Positions 23,860-31,754 of a DNA stretch of 64,000 nucleotides are shown piece by piece. Origin of the DNA: Mycobacterium sp. 852002-10029_SCH5224772 (GTDB lineage Bacteria > Actinomycetota > Actinomycetes > Mycobacteriales > Mycobacteriaceae). The translations under genes were made by a program, and so were the position numbers. Within the stretch, counting starts at the first letter, position 1. The number at the start of each line of letters is the position of its first letter. Location of the stretch: the NCBI RefSeq assembly GCF_001667315.1, contig NZ_LZHT01000134.1:1-64000 (forward strand), written 5' to 3'. The notes beneath the pieces were generated by a model. That model did no database searches. It had not been told where the DNA came from and worked only from the letters and a program-made list of their open reading frames with translations.

Positions 23860-25760
23860 TCGGCGGGCCAGCGGGGAACGCCCGCGAGATCGGTCGCATC
23901 GGAGCGCGAAAGTTGTTGCAGCGCACGGGTCTCATCGAGGAGTCGACGACGCCCCTGGCGACCGACCCGGCCGAGGTGGCCCAATTGCTGCGCGCGCCAT
24001 GGTATGACGAGCGGCTGAGCAAGCTGGCCGACGACCTCGGCCGCGATCTTCCCGCCGTGCGCGCCGAGGCCGCGTGTTACCTGCGCGAGATGGCGCCCTC
24101 GCTGGATGAGCGGGCGGTGCGGGCCTGGCGCAGCTTCAGTTGCTGGCTGATGCGGGCCTACGATGTGCTGGTCGACGAGGATCAGATCGCCCAGCTGCGC
24201 AAGCTGGACCGCAAAGCCACTCTGGCGTTTGCCTTTTCGCATCGCTCTTATCTGGACGGGCTGCTGCTGCCGGAGGTGATCCAGGCCAACCGGCTCTCGC
24301 CCGCGCTGACGTTCGGTGGTGCCAACCTGAACTTCTTCCCGATGGGTGTCTGGGCCAAGCGAACCGGGACAATCTTCATCCGGCGCCAAACGAAGGACAT
24401 TCCCGTCTACCGCTTCGTCTTGCGCGCGTACGCCGCGCAGCTGGTGCAAAACCACGCCAACATGACGTGGTCCATCGAAGGCGGCCGGACCAGGACGGGC
24501 AAGCTGCGGCCCCCGGTGTTCGGGATCCTGCGGTACATCGCCGACGCCGTCGACGAAATCGACGGCCCCGAGGTGTATTTGGTGCCGACCTCGATCGTGT
24601 ATGACCAGCTGCACGAGGTGGAAGCCATGACCACCGAGGCCTACGGAGCGACGAAGCGGCCCGAGGATTTTCGCTTCCTGATCCGGCTGGCGCGCCAGCA
24701 GGGTGAGCGCCTCGGCCGCGCCTACCTCGACTTCGGCGAACCGCTGCCGCTGCGCAAGCGCCTCGAGGAGCTGCGCGCCTTACAAAAAACATCGGAGTCC
24801 GGCACGGGCATCGAGATCGAACGCATCGCGCTGGACGTCGAGCACCGGATCAACCGTGCCACGCCGGTCACCCCGACCGCGGTGGTGAGCCTCGCGCTGC
24901 TGGGCGCCGACCGCTCGCTGTCCATCAGCGAGGTGCTGGCCACCGTGCGGCCGCTGGCGAGCTACATCGCGGCGCGCAACTGGACGGTGGCCGGCGCCGC
25001 CGACCTGACGAATCGCTCCACCATCCGCTGGACCCTGCACCAGTTGGTTGCCTCGGGCGTCGTCAGCGTGTACGACGCCGGCACCGAACCGGTCTGGGGT
25101 ATCGGGGCCGAGCAGCACCTGGTCGCCGCGTTCTACCGCAACGCCGCCATTCACATCGTGGTCGACCGCGCGATCGCCGAGACGGCGCTGCTGGCCGCGA
25201 TCGAAGACGCCGAGGGTTGCGTGGAAGGTTTGGTCCACCCGACGGCCGTGCGCGATGAGGCGCTACGCCTGCGCGAGTTGCTGAAGTTCGAGTTTTTGTT
25301 CTCGGCGCGCGCACAGTTCGAGAAGGAACTTGCCGACGAGGTGCGCCTGATCGGGCGGGTGGAAGACACTCGCAAGGCGGCCGGCGCGGCCGACGTGCGC
25401 GGCCTGCTGGAAAAGGCCGACGTCCTGTTGGCGCACCTGGTGCTGCGCCCGTTTCTCGACGCCTACCACATCGTCGCCGACAGGCTGGCCGCCTACGACG
25501 ACGAATCGTTCGACGAGGAAGCGTTTCTCGCCGAGTGCCTCGAGGTGGGCAAGCAGTGGGAGCTGCAGCGCAGAATCGCCAGCGCCGAGTCGCGGTCGAT
25601 GGAGTTGTTCAAGACGGCGCTGCGATTGGCCCGGCATCGCGAGCTGGTCGACGGTGTCGAGGAGCCGGATATCGCGCGACGCCGGCGCGAGTTCGCCGAC
25701 GAGATCGCCACCGCGGTCCGGCGGGTCAACGCCATCGCGGAGCTGGCCCGAACGCGTTAG
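23856..25760 (+). CDS. plsB1: Glycerol-3-phosphate acyltransferase (PlsB family)
   Basis: A 634-aa acyltransferase catalysing the first step of glycerolipid synthesis. The LPLAT catalytic HX4D motif is His129-RSYL-Asp134. GANLNFFPMGVWAKRTGTIFIRR is motif II, SIEGGRTRTGK is motif III (substrate phosphate binding) and VYLVPTSIVYD is motif IV. It lacks obvious membrane helices, as usual for PlsB-type proteins peripheral to the membrane. The ATG overlaps the fadD11 stop (ATGA), giving a two-gene activation-acylation operon. In M. tuberculosis frdA follows; here the fumarate reductase genes are absent. Confidence 0.93.
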   Translation: MIGGPAGNAREIGRIGARKLLQRTGLIEESTTPLATDPAEVAQLLRAPWYDERLSKLADDLGRDLPAVRAEAACYLREMAPSLDERAVRAWRSFSCWLMRAYDVLVDEDQIAQLRKLDRKATLAFAFSHRSYLDGLLLPEVIQANRLSPALTFGGANLNFFPMGVWAKRTGTIFIRRQTKDIPVYRFVLRAYAAQLVQNHANMTWSIEGGRTRTGKLRPPVFGILRYIADAVDEIDGPEVYLVPTSIVYDQLHEVEAMTTEAYGATKRPEDFRFLIRLARQQGERLGRAYLDFGEPLPLRKRLEELRALQKTSESGTGIEIERIALDVEHRINRATPVTPTAVVSLALLGADRSLSISEVLATVRPLASYIAARNWTVAGAADLTNRSTIRWTLHQLVASGVVSVYDAGTEPVWGIGAEQHLVAAFYRNAAIHIVVDRAIAETALLAAIEDAEGCVEGLVHPTAVRDEALRLRELLKFEFLFSARAQFEKELADEVRLIGRVEDTRKAAGAADVRGLLEKADVLLAHLVLRPFLDAYHIVADRLAAYDDESFDEEAFLAECLEVGKQWELQRRIASAESRSMELFKTALRLARHRELVDGVEEPDIARRRREFADEIATAVRRVNAIAELARTR

Positions 25761-25847
25761 ACCGGTTTTCACCCGGCACCGGACTTCACGGACCGTTAAC
25801 GTTTGGTCGCGATAGTGCATTGGCCCTATCGGTGAAGCGAGGATCTG

Positions 25848-26633
25848 ATGAGTGACAAGTCAACCGGGCAGCCCCGCCCCCTGATCGCGTACATCACCCA
25901 TGAGATCGCGCCGCAGATCGCCCCCGCGCCGATCGGGCGGACGTGGATGTCTCAGATGCGGCAGGGTTGGCCCCACCGGTGCCTGCCGATGCTCATCGCC
26001 AACCAGAGCGGCTGGGAAGTGCGCAACCGCAACGCGTTCACCGCGACGTGGATGGGCGGCGACGACCGCGCGAGCCTGATGATCGCGCCCGACACCCGCG
26101 AGAGCGGCCAGTTCCTGCCCTCCAGCCACTTCGGCTACGGCATCTTGACCTGGCATTTGCCGATGCTGTTTCGCACCCCGCCCGGCTACAACCTGTTGGT
26201 GCGCGGCCCGGCGAACCATCCGAAGGACGCCATCTCCGCATTGGAAGGCATCGTCGAAACCGATTGGTCCACTTCGAGTTTCAGCATGAACTGGAAATTC
26301 ACCCGCGAATTCATGCCGGTGCGATTCGAGGTCGACGAGCCGATCTGCATGATCGTTCCGCAGCGCCGGGCCGAGCTGGAAGAATTCGCCCCCGAACTCA
26401 TGCCCATCGAGTCGGACGAAGAACTGCACCGCAAGCATGAGTTCTTCCTGGGCTCGCGCGGCGCGCTCGGCCGCGAACAGGAGGCGGTGAACGACGCCGC
26501 GAACGAGCGGGTGCCGTGGCAAGGCGATTACACGCGGGGCAGGCACAGCGACGGCGAGTCCGGGGCCGACGACCACCAGACCCGTCGCCGCCTGCGGCGG
26601 TTCACCGCGCACCAACCCGAGAACCGGGATTAG
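25848..26633 (+). CDS. Uncharacterised protein, DUF6065-like
   Basis: A 261-aa soluble protein without signal peptide or membrane helix. The N-terminal half (PLIAYITHEIAPQIAPAP, then PHRCLPMLIANQSGWEVRN) and the central FSMNWKFTRE and ICMIVPQRR segments resemble an uncharacterised family that I associate with DUF6065; this assignment is from memory and not verified. The C-terminal 50 residues are charged and probably disordered. A GCGAGGA ribosome site supports the ATG. It stands alone between plsB1 and the nitroreductase-like gene, at the place of frdABCD in M. tuberculosis. Confidence 0.7.
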   Translation: MSDKSTGQPRPLIAYITHEIAPQIAPAPIGRTWMSQMRQGWPHRCLPMLIANQSGWEVRNRNAFTATWMGGDDRASLMIAPDTRESGQFLPSSHFGYGILTWHLPMLFRTPPGYNLLVRGPANHPKDAISALEGIVETDWSTSSFSMNWKFTREFMPVRFEVDEPICMIVPQRRAELEEFAPELMPIESDEELHRKHEFFLGSRGALGREQEAVNDAANERVPWQGDYTRGRHSDGESGADDHQTRRRLRRFTAHQPENRD

Positions 26634-26686
26634 CGCGGTCACGGCCGTCACCCCAAACGGAGGCAAGGGGCTGGTGCCGGCCTCCC

Positions 26687-26735
26687 AGCGACAGCAGTTG
26701 TCGCTCAAAGGCGGGCATGTGTTCGGGTGCCCGCC
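26687..26735. repeat. Dispersed GC-rich hairpin repeat, second copy
   Basis: Two consecutive hairpins: AGCGACA/TGTCGCT (26687-26705) and GGCGGGCA/TGCCCGCC (26710-26735). Bases 26698-26717 match the repeat arm at 8429-8448 in 17 of 20 positions. Confidence 0.65.
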
Positions 26736-26805
26736 GCGCCGTGACCGGTGGGGCAGGTGCGGCCACAGTGGCGATGCCGGTCGACGGGGGACGGCGCGCC
26801 GCGCT

Positions 26806-26811
26806 TAAAGT
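26806..26811 (+). promoter_or_regulatory. Leaderless -10 for the DDN-like gene
   Basis: TAAAGT is followed by 7 nt and the ATG at 26819; this supports that start over the long open frame upstream. Confidence 0.5.
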
Positions 26812-26818
26812 TGGTGGC

Positions 26819-27256
26819 ATGCCGCTTTCCGGAGAGTACGAGCCATCGCCCTGGGATTGGTCTCGCGAGCAAGCTGACAAGTACGCCGAGTCGGGGGGAG
26901 CCGAGGCCGCCGACATGAAGGGCAAGCCGATCATCCTGCTGACCACGGTCGGCGCCAAGACCGGCAAACTCCGCAAGACACCGCTGATGCGCGTCGAGCA
27001 CGACGGGCAGTACGCCGTCGTCGCCTCGCTCGGGGGGGCGCCGAAACACCCGGTCTGGTATCACAACATCACCAAGAATCCGCGGGTCGAGCTGCAGGAC
27101 GGCGCCGTCACCCGCGATTACGACGCCCGGGAGGTCTTCGGCGATGAGAAGGCCACCTGGTGGGAGCGGGCCGTCGAGGCGTGGCCCGAATACGCCGAGT
27201 ACCAGACGAAGACCGACCGTCAGATCCCGGTGTTCGTGCTGACCCCGGTCGGCTGA
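26819..27256 (+). CDS. F420H2-dependent nitroreductase family (DDN/DUF385) protein, Rv1558-like
   Basis: A 145-aa split-barrel protein of the deazaflavin-dependent nitroreductase family. ILLTTVGAKTGKLRKTPLM and YAVVASLGGAPKHPVWYHNI are the characteristic F420-binding blocks; DGQYAVVA and RVELQDG complete the barrel. It starts MPLSGEYEPSPWDWS like Rv1558. Family members reduce quinones or activate nitroimidazole drugs such as pretomanid, but the physiological substrate of this one is unknown. It precedes ilvA by 38 bp. Confidence 0.88.
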   Translation: MPLSGEYEPSPWDWSREQADKYAESGGAEAADMKGKPIILLTTVGAKTGKLRKTPLMRVEHDGQYAVVASLGGAPKHPVWYHNITKNPRVELQDGAVTRDYDAREVFGDEKATWWERAVEAWPEYAEYQTKTDRQIPVFVLTPVG

Positions 27257-27294
27257 ATTCCGGCGTTGGTCAGCTGGCATGGCACCATTAATCA

Positions 27295-28578
27295 GTGTCC
27301 GCTGAATTGAGCCGTCCCCCGAGCGTCGCGCCGCTGACCGCGGCTGACATCGACACCGCGGCCAAGCGGATCGCGGCCGTCGTGACGCCGACCCCGTTGC
27401 AGTTCAGCGACCGGTTGTCGGCCCGCACCGGCGCGCGGGTCTACCTCAAGCGCGAGGACCTGCAGATTGTGCGCTCCTACAAACTCCGCGGCGCCTACAA
27501 CCTGCTGGTTCAGCTATCCGAGACGGAGCTGGCCGCGGGCGTGGTGTGCTCGTCGGCGGGCAATCACGCCCAAGGCTTTGCCTACGCGTGCCGAATGTTG
27601 CAGGTGCACGGCCGCGTCTATGTGCCCGCCAAGACGCCCATGCAAAAGCGTGACCGGATCCGCTACCACGGCGGGGAGTTCATCGACCTGATCGTCGGCG
27701 GCGCGACCTACGACCTTGCCGCCGAGGCCGCGCTGGCCGACGTGGAAAGCACCGGCGCCACCCTGGTTCCGCCGTACGACGACCTGCGCACCATGGCGGG
27801 CCAGGGCACCATCGCGGTCGAGCTGCTCGATCAACTCGAGACCGAGCCGGATCTGGTGGTGGTCCCGGTGGGCGGGGGCGGCTGCATCGCCGGCATCACC
27901 AGCTACCTCGCCGAGCGGACCGACAACTCGTCGGTGCTGGGCGTCGAGCCGGCCGGCGCCGCGGCGATGATGGCGGCGCTGTCCGCCGGCGAGCCGGTGA
28001 CGCTGAACCACGTCGACCAGTTCGTCGACGGCGCCGCGGTGCGACGGGCCGGCGACCTGACCTACGCCGCGCTGGCGGCCGCCGGCGACATGGTCTCGAT
28101 CACCGCGGTCGACGAGGGGGCGGTGTGCACCGCGATGCTCGACCTCTACCAAAACGAGGGCATCATCGCCGAACCCGCGGGCGCGCTGTCGGTGACGGGA
28201 TTGCTGGACGCCGATATCGAACCCGGTTCGACGGTGGTGTGCCTGATCTCCGGCGGCAACAATGACGTCTCGCGCTACGGCGAAGTGCTCGAGCGCTCGC
28301 TGGTCCACCTCGGCCTCAAGCACTACTTCCTGGTCGACTTCCCGCAGGAGCCCGGGGCGCTGCGCCGGTTCCTCGACGAGGTGCTCGGACCCGACGACGA
28401 CATCACGCTCTTCGAGTACGTCAAGCGCAACAACCGGGAGACCGGCGAGGCGCTGGTGGGCATCCAATTGGGATCATCGGCCGACCTGGACGGCCTGCTG
28501 ACCCGGATACGCGCGACCCAGCTGCACGTCGAAACCCTGAAACCCGGGTCGCCCGCCTACCGCTACCTGCTGCTCTGA
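27295..28578 (+). CDS. ilvA: Threonine dehydratase (biosynthetic)
   Basis: A 427-aa PLP enzyme that converts threonine to 2-oxobutanoate, the first step of isoleucine synthesis. The PLP lysine is Lys63 in RSYKLRGA; SAGNHAQG and the glycine-rich GGGGCIAG phosphate loop are present. A single ACT-like C-terminal domain (HYFLVDFPQEPGALRRFLDE, about 342-427) should mediate feedback by isoleucine. Start is GTG 27295. Because ileS in the same window is governed by an Ile T-box, isoleucine supply and use are both encoded here, though not as one operon. Confidence 0.95.
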   Translation: MSAELSRPPSVAPLTAADIDTAAKRIAAVVTPTPLQFSDRLSARTGARVYLKREDLQIVRSYKLRGAYNLLVQLSETELAAGVVCSSAGNHAQGFAYACRMLQVHGRVYVPAKTPMQKRDRIRYHGGEFIDLIVGGATYDLAAEAALADVESTGATLVPPYDDLRTMAGQGTIAVELLDQLETEPDLVVVPVGGGGCIAGITSYLAERTDNSSVLGVEPAGAAAMMAALSAGEPVTLNHVDQFVDGAAVRRAGDLTYAALAAAGDMVSITAVDEGAVCTAMLDLYQNEGIIAEPAGALSVTGLLDADIEPGSTVVCLISGGNNDVSRYGEVLERSLVHLGLKHYFLVDFPQEPGALRRFLDEVLGPDDDITLFEYVKRNNRETGEALVGIQLGSSADLDGLLTRIRATQLHVETLKPGSPAYRYLLL

Positions 28579-28596
28579 ACCCCGGGACCGCGATAC

Positions 28597-29502
28597 ATGC
28601 ATGAGCCGTATGGACCCGGTACCGCCGGTTTCGGGCTGGTCAGCGCCGCCACCATCGCCTTGCTCGTGCTGCTTGTGGGTGCGGCGATCTGGTTCGCCTG
28701 GCGCGGGCGGCTGGTGCGCGGCGTCTGGGAGAGGGTGTCCAACGCGCCCATGATCGGCGCGGCGCTGGCATGGGCGCGCGACCGGATCGGCGACAGGGGG
28801 CGGGCGCTGGCCCGCCGGTTGCCGGCGAGCGAGGTCGCCGGCGTCGCATTGCTACTCGGGCTGGCCGTGGTCGTCACGCTGGCGGTCGGCTTCACCGAAG
28901 TGCTCGACGACGTGCTCGAGGGCGACGGCATCGCCGTGATCGACCATCCCGTGACCCGGTGGCTTGCGGCCCACCGTGATCTGTGGCTGACCACCGTCCT
29001 GCGGGCGATCACGGTCGCGGGCGGGCCCCTGTTTCTGGTGGCGCTCGCCCTCCCGATTTCCCTTGTTGCCGGGTTGCGGTGCAGGTCGTGGCGGCCCGTG
29101 GTGCTCGCCCTGGCGTGTGGCGCGGGGGTGCCACTGGTGCTCTTCACCGCCAAAGCCCTGGTAGGCCGAAACCGCCCGCCCCTGCCTTTCGCCCTGGTCG
29201 ACGCGGACGGGTATTCGTTTCCCTCCGGGCACGCCACCGGCACCGCGGCCATCATGGTCATCTCCGCGTGGATCCTGACCCGCTGGCTGGTCCCCGGGTG
29301 GACCGGGCGCGTGGCGGTGTGGGCGATCGCAATCGGCGCGGCGTTCCTGATCGGGTTCTCGCGCGTCTACCTGGGCGTCCATTACCTCAGCGATGTGCTC
29401 TCCGGCTGGCTGCTGGGCATGGCCTGGGCCGGCACCGTCATGCTCGTCGGAACCTGGTGGGACAACGCCCGGCGAGCACGCGCCCGGCAACCGGAGGCCT
29501 GA
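28597..29502 (+). CDS. PAP2-family membrane phosphatase
   Basis: A 301-aa polytopic membrane protein. The three phosphatase motifs are complete: Lys186-x5-Arg192-Pro193 (KALVGRNRP), Pro209-Ser-Gly-His212 and Ser255-Arg256...His262-x3-Asp266 (SRVYLGVHYLSD). His262 would be the nucleophile. Undecaprenyl-diphosphate, phosphatidic acid or decaprenyl-phosphoribose intermediates are possible substrates; the sequence does not discriminate. It begins 18 bp after ilvA and converges with the PNPOx-like gene with a 2-bp gap. Confidence 0.88.
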   Translation: MHEPYGPGTAGFGLVSAATIALLVLLVGAAIWFAWRGRLVRGVWERVSNAPMIGAALAWARDRIGDRGRALARRLPASEVAGVALLLGLAVVVTLAVGFTEVLDDVLEGDGIAVIDHPVTRWLAAHRDLWLTTVLRAITVAGGPLFLVALALPISLVAGLRCRSWRPVVLALACGAGVPLVLFTAKALVGRNRPPLPFALVDADGYSFPSGHATGTAAIMVISAWILTRWLVPGWTGRVAVWAIAIGAAFLIGFSRVYLGVHYLSDVLSGWLLGMAWAGTVMLVGTWWDNARRARARQPEA

Positions 29503-29504
29503 GT

Positions 29505-30188
29505 TCAGCCTCGTCGCTTCCCCAGGTACGGCGGCGCAGCAGCGCCGGGATCGAGGTCGTCGGCCGGCACCGGCATCCCGGACGTCAGGCTCAGCGGCAC
29601 CACGCCGGCCCAGTGGGGCAGCGAAAGGTCCTGCGGGTCGTCGACCGGGGGGCCGCTGCGCACCTTGGCCGACACCTCGACGAGGTCGAGGGCGAGCACT
29701 CCGGTCGCGGCGAGCTCGCGCGCATCGGGGGCCCGGCAGTCGGCGGCGCGCCCGGGGGCGATGTGATCGAGCAGGCAGCCCAGCGCCCGCGACTTCTCCG
29801 CCGGGTCGTCGACCACGCGCGCGTCGCCCACCACGACCACCGAGCGGAAATTCACCGAGTGGTGCATTGCGGAGCGCGCCAGTACCAGCCCGTCGAGCAG
29901 GGTGACGGTGACGCACACGGGCAGGCCCGACCCCGCGGCCTCGGCCGTCCTCGCCGCGAGCAAGGGGCCGCTGCCGGTCGAACCGTGCAGGTAGAGCGTC
30001 TCCTCGAGCCGTGCGTGCGTGGTCGGCAGCACCACCGGACGGCCGGCACTCAGGTAGCCCAGGTGGCAGATCAGCGCCTCGTCCAGGATGTCGTGGACGG
30101 TGCGACGGTCGTAGCGTGCGCGCTCCCGAGAGCGGGTCGGCGTGGTGCGTGACGTCGGTCGGTATGCGGTTTCCACGGAATTGCCCAC
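29505..30188 (-). CDS. Pyridoxamine 5'-phosphate oxidase-like FMN-binding split-barrel protein
   Basis: A 227-aa protein. The fold pattern ILDEALICHLGYLSAGRPVVLPTTHARLEETLYLHG resembles the FMN-binding split-barrel group often encoded beside MocR regulators. SAMHHSVNFRSVVVVG forms the later barrel strands. Start is GTG at 30188. It is divergent from the MocR gene across only 28 bp, with a shared A/T-rich promoter, implying that MocR controls it. It may be a pyridoxamine or pyridoxine-related oxidase, or simply an FMN-binding regulator; not resolved. Confidence 0.78.
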   Translation of the reverse strand: MGNSVETAYRPTSRTTPTRSRERARYDRRTVHDILDEALICHLGYLSAGRPVVLPTTHARLEETLYLHGSTGSGPLLAARTAEAAGSGLPVCVTVTLLDGLVLARSAMHHSVNFRSVVVVGDARVVDDPAEKSRALGCLLDHIAPGRAADCRAPDARELAATGVLALDLVEVSAKVRSGPPVDDPQDLSLPHWAGVVPLSLTSGMPVPADDLDPGAAAPPYLGKRRG

Positions 30189-30199
30189 TGATTTGTCCT

Positions 30200-30227
30200 A
30201 GTACATAATATAATGTGTGCCAGTACA
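30200..30227. promoter_or_regulatory. Divergent promoter and candidate MocR direct repeats
   Basis: AGTACA occurs at 30200-30205 and 30222-30227, 22 bp (about two helical turns) apart, flanking the A/T-rich CATAATATAAT core. MocR/PdxR regulators typically bind spaced direct repeats. CATAAT (30204-30209) would give a leaderless transcript at GTG 30217; TATTAT on the other strand could serve the PNPOx-like gene. Confidence 0.5.
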
Positions 30228-31545
30228 AAGCAGCATAACCGGAAGCGGTGCGGATTCCATAGCCGCCAGCATCGAGACGGCGATCTCGGCCGGCTCGCTG
30301 GCGCCCGGCGACGCGCTACCGCCCGTCCGCGAGCTGGCCACCCAACTCGGCGTGAACGCCAACACCGCCGCCGCGGCCTACCGGCTGCTGCGCGATCGCG
30401 GGGCGGTCGAGACCGGCGGCCGCCGCGGCACCCGGGTGCGGTACCGGCCGGCGACCACCCCGCGCTCGCTGCTCGGGCTCGAGGTGCCCGAGGGCGTGCA
30501 CGACCTGTCGACCGGCAACCCGCACCCGGGGCTGCTGCCCATCGCGCGCGTCGCCGCTGCAAGTCCGGCGCCGGCCCGGCCGGTGCTCTACGGCGAGCCG
30601 GCCATCTCGCCGGAGCTGGAGGAGTTCGCGCGCAGCGCGCTGTCCACCGCCGGGGTGCCCGCCGAGCACCTCGCGGTGACCAGCGGCGCGCTGGACGGCA
30701 TCGAGCGCGCGCTCACCGCGCATCTTCGTCCCGGCGACCGGGTCGCCATCGAGGATCCGGGCTGGGCTAATCTGTTTGATCTTCTTGCCGCACTGGGACT
30801 TTCGGCCGAACCGGTACGAGTGGACGACGACGGGCCGTTGCCCGCCGACCTGGCCCGGGCGCTGGGGCGCGGGGTGCGCGCGCTGGTCGTGACCAACCGC
30901 GCGCAGAACCCGACCGGCGCCGCGCTGTCGGCGGATCGCGCCGAGAGCCTGCGGGAGGTGTTGTCCCCCCGGGCCGACGAGGTGCTGCTGGTCGAAGACG
31001 ATCACTGCGCGGGCATTGCCGGCGCGCCGCTGCACACCTTGGCCGGCTGCACCCGGCACTGGGCGTTCGTCCGCTCGGCGTCCAAGGCCTACGGCCCCGA
31101 CCTGCGCGTGGCCGTTGTGGCGGGCGACCACCGGACCATCGAGCGCGTGCATGGCCGCTTGCGGCTCGGGCCCGGCTGGGTGAGCCACGTCCTGCAGCGG
31201 CTGGCCGTCGGCCTGTGGTCCGACGAGGCGGCATCGCAGGCGGTCGCGAGCGCCGAGCGGCACTACGCCGACCGACGTTCGCGGCTGCGCGGCGCACTGG
31301 CCGGGCGCGGCCTCGACGCGCACGGGCGTTCCGGGCTCAACGTGTGGGTTCCGGTTCCCGACGAGGCGGTCGTGATCTCACGACTGCTCGGCGCGGGCTG
31401 GGCCGCGGCGCCGGGCGCGCGGTTCCGCATGCAGACGCCGGCGGGCATCCGCATCACCATCTCGGACCTGGCACCCGACGAGATCGATCCCCTCGCCGAC
31501 GCAGTCGCCCAGGCGGTGCGCCCCGCCGGCCGGCCCACCGTGTAG
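30217..31545 (+). CDS. MocR-family regulator (GntR HTH plus aminotransferase domain)
   Basis: A 442-aa fusion. The N-terminal GntR winged helix (about 12-80) has GDALPPVRELATQLGVNANTAAAAYRLL. The rest is a fold-type I aminotransferase domain with AQNPTGAAL and the PLP-binding lysine Lys290 in SASKAYGPDLR. Such proteins sense PLP or related vitamers and control vitamin B6, GABA or taurine genes. The neighbour is a divergent PNPOx-like gene, so vitamin B6 homeostasis (PdxR-like) is a reasonable inference. The GTG start follows the CATAAT promoter directly, so the mRNA is probably leaderless. Confidence 0.88.
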   Translation: MPVQSSITGSGADSIAASIETAISAGSLAPGDALPPVRELATQLGVNANTAAAAYRLLRDRGAVETGGRRGTRVRYRPATTPRSLLGLEVPEGVHDLSTGNPHPGLLPIARVAAASPAPARPVLYGEPAISPELEEFARSALSTAGVPAEHLAVTSGALDGIERALTAHLRPGDRVAIEDPGWANLFDLLAALGLSAEPVRVDDDGPLPADLARALGRGVRALVVTNRAQNPTGAALSADRAESLREVLSPRADEVLLVEDDHCAGIAGAPLHTLAGCTRHWAFVRSASKAYGPDLRVAVVAGDHRTIERVHGRLRLGPGWVSHVLQRLAVGLWSDEAASQAVASAERHYADRRSRLRGALAGRGLDAHGRSGLNVWVPVPDEAVVISRLLGAGWAAAPGARFRMQTPAGIRITISDLAPDEIDPLADAVAQAVRPAGRPTV

Positions 31546-31552
31546 CCGCGGG

Positions 31553-31717
31553 TCAGGCGCTCTCGTCGTCACCCGTGCCGGGGCCGGTCCACAACATCTC
31601 CACGGTGGGATACGGCGGCAGGTCGCGGCGCACGGTGCGCCGAGTGTTGATGCCGCGGCGAGGCGGCTTATGCCGGCAGATCCGCCGCAGCTTGTGACCG
31701 AATTCAGAATGACTCAT
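31553..31717 (-). CDS. Possible small basic protein downstream of treZ
   Basis: A 54-codon frame starts MSHSEFGHKLRRICRHKPPRR, is rich in Arg and His, and ends GPGTGDDESA. It lies 37 bp after treZ in the same direction. No Shine-Dalgarno is evident and no domain is recognised. Its codon composition resembles coding DNA but it could be a chance frame. Apart from this, 31546-31754 shows no other feature. Confidence 0.35.
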   Translation of the reverse strand: MSHSEFGHKLRRICRHKPPRRGINTRRTVRRDLPPYPTVEMLWTGPGTGDDESA

Positions 31718-31754
31718 GGCCGCATCATCGAGGGTTGCCCCGCGCGGCCGCCAA

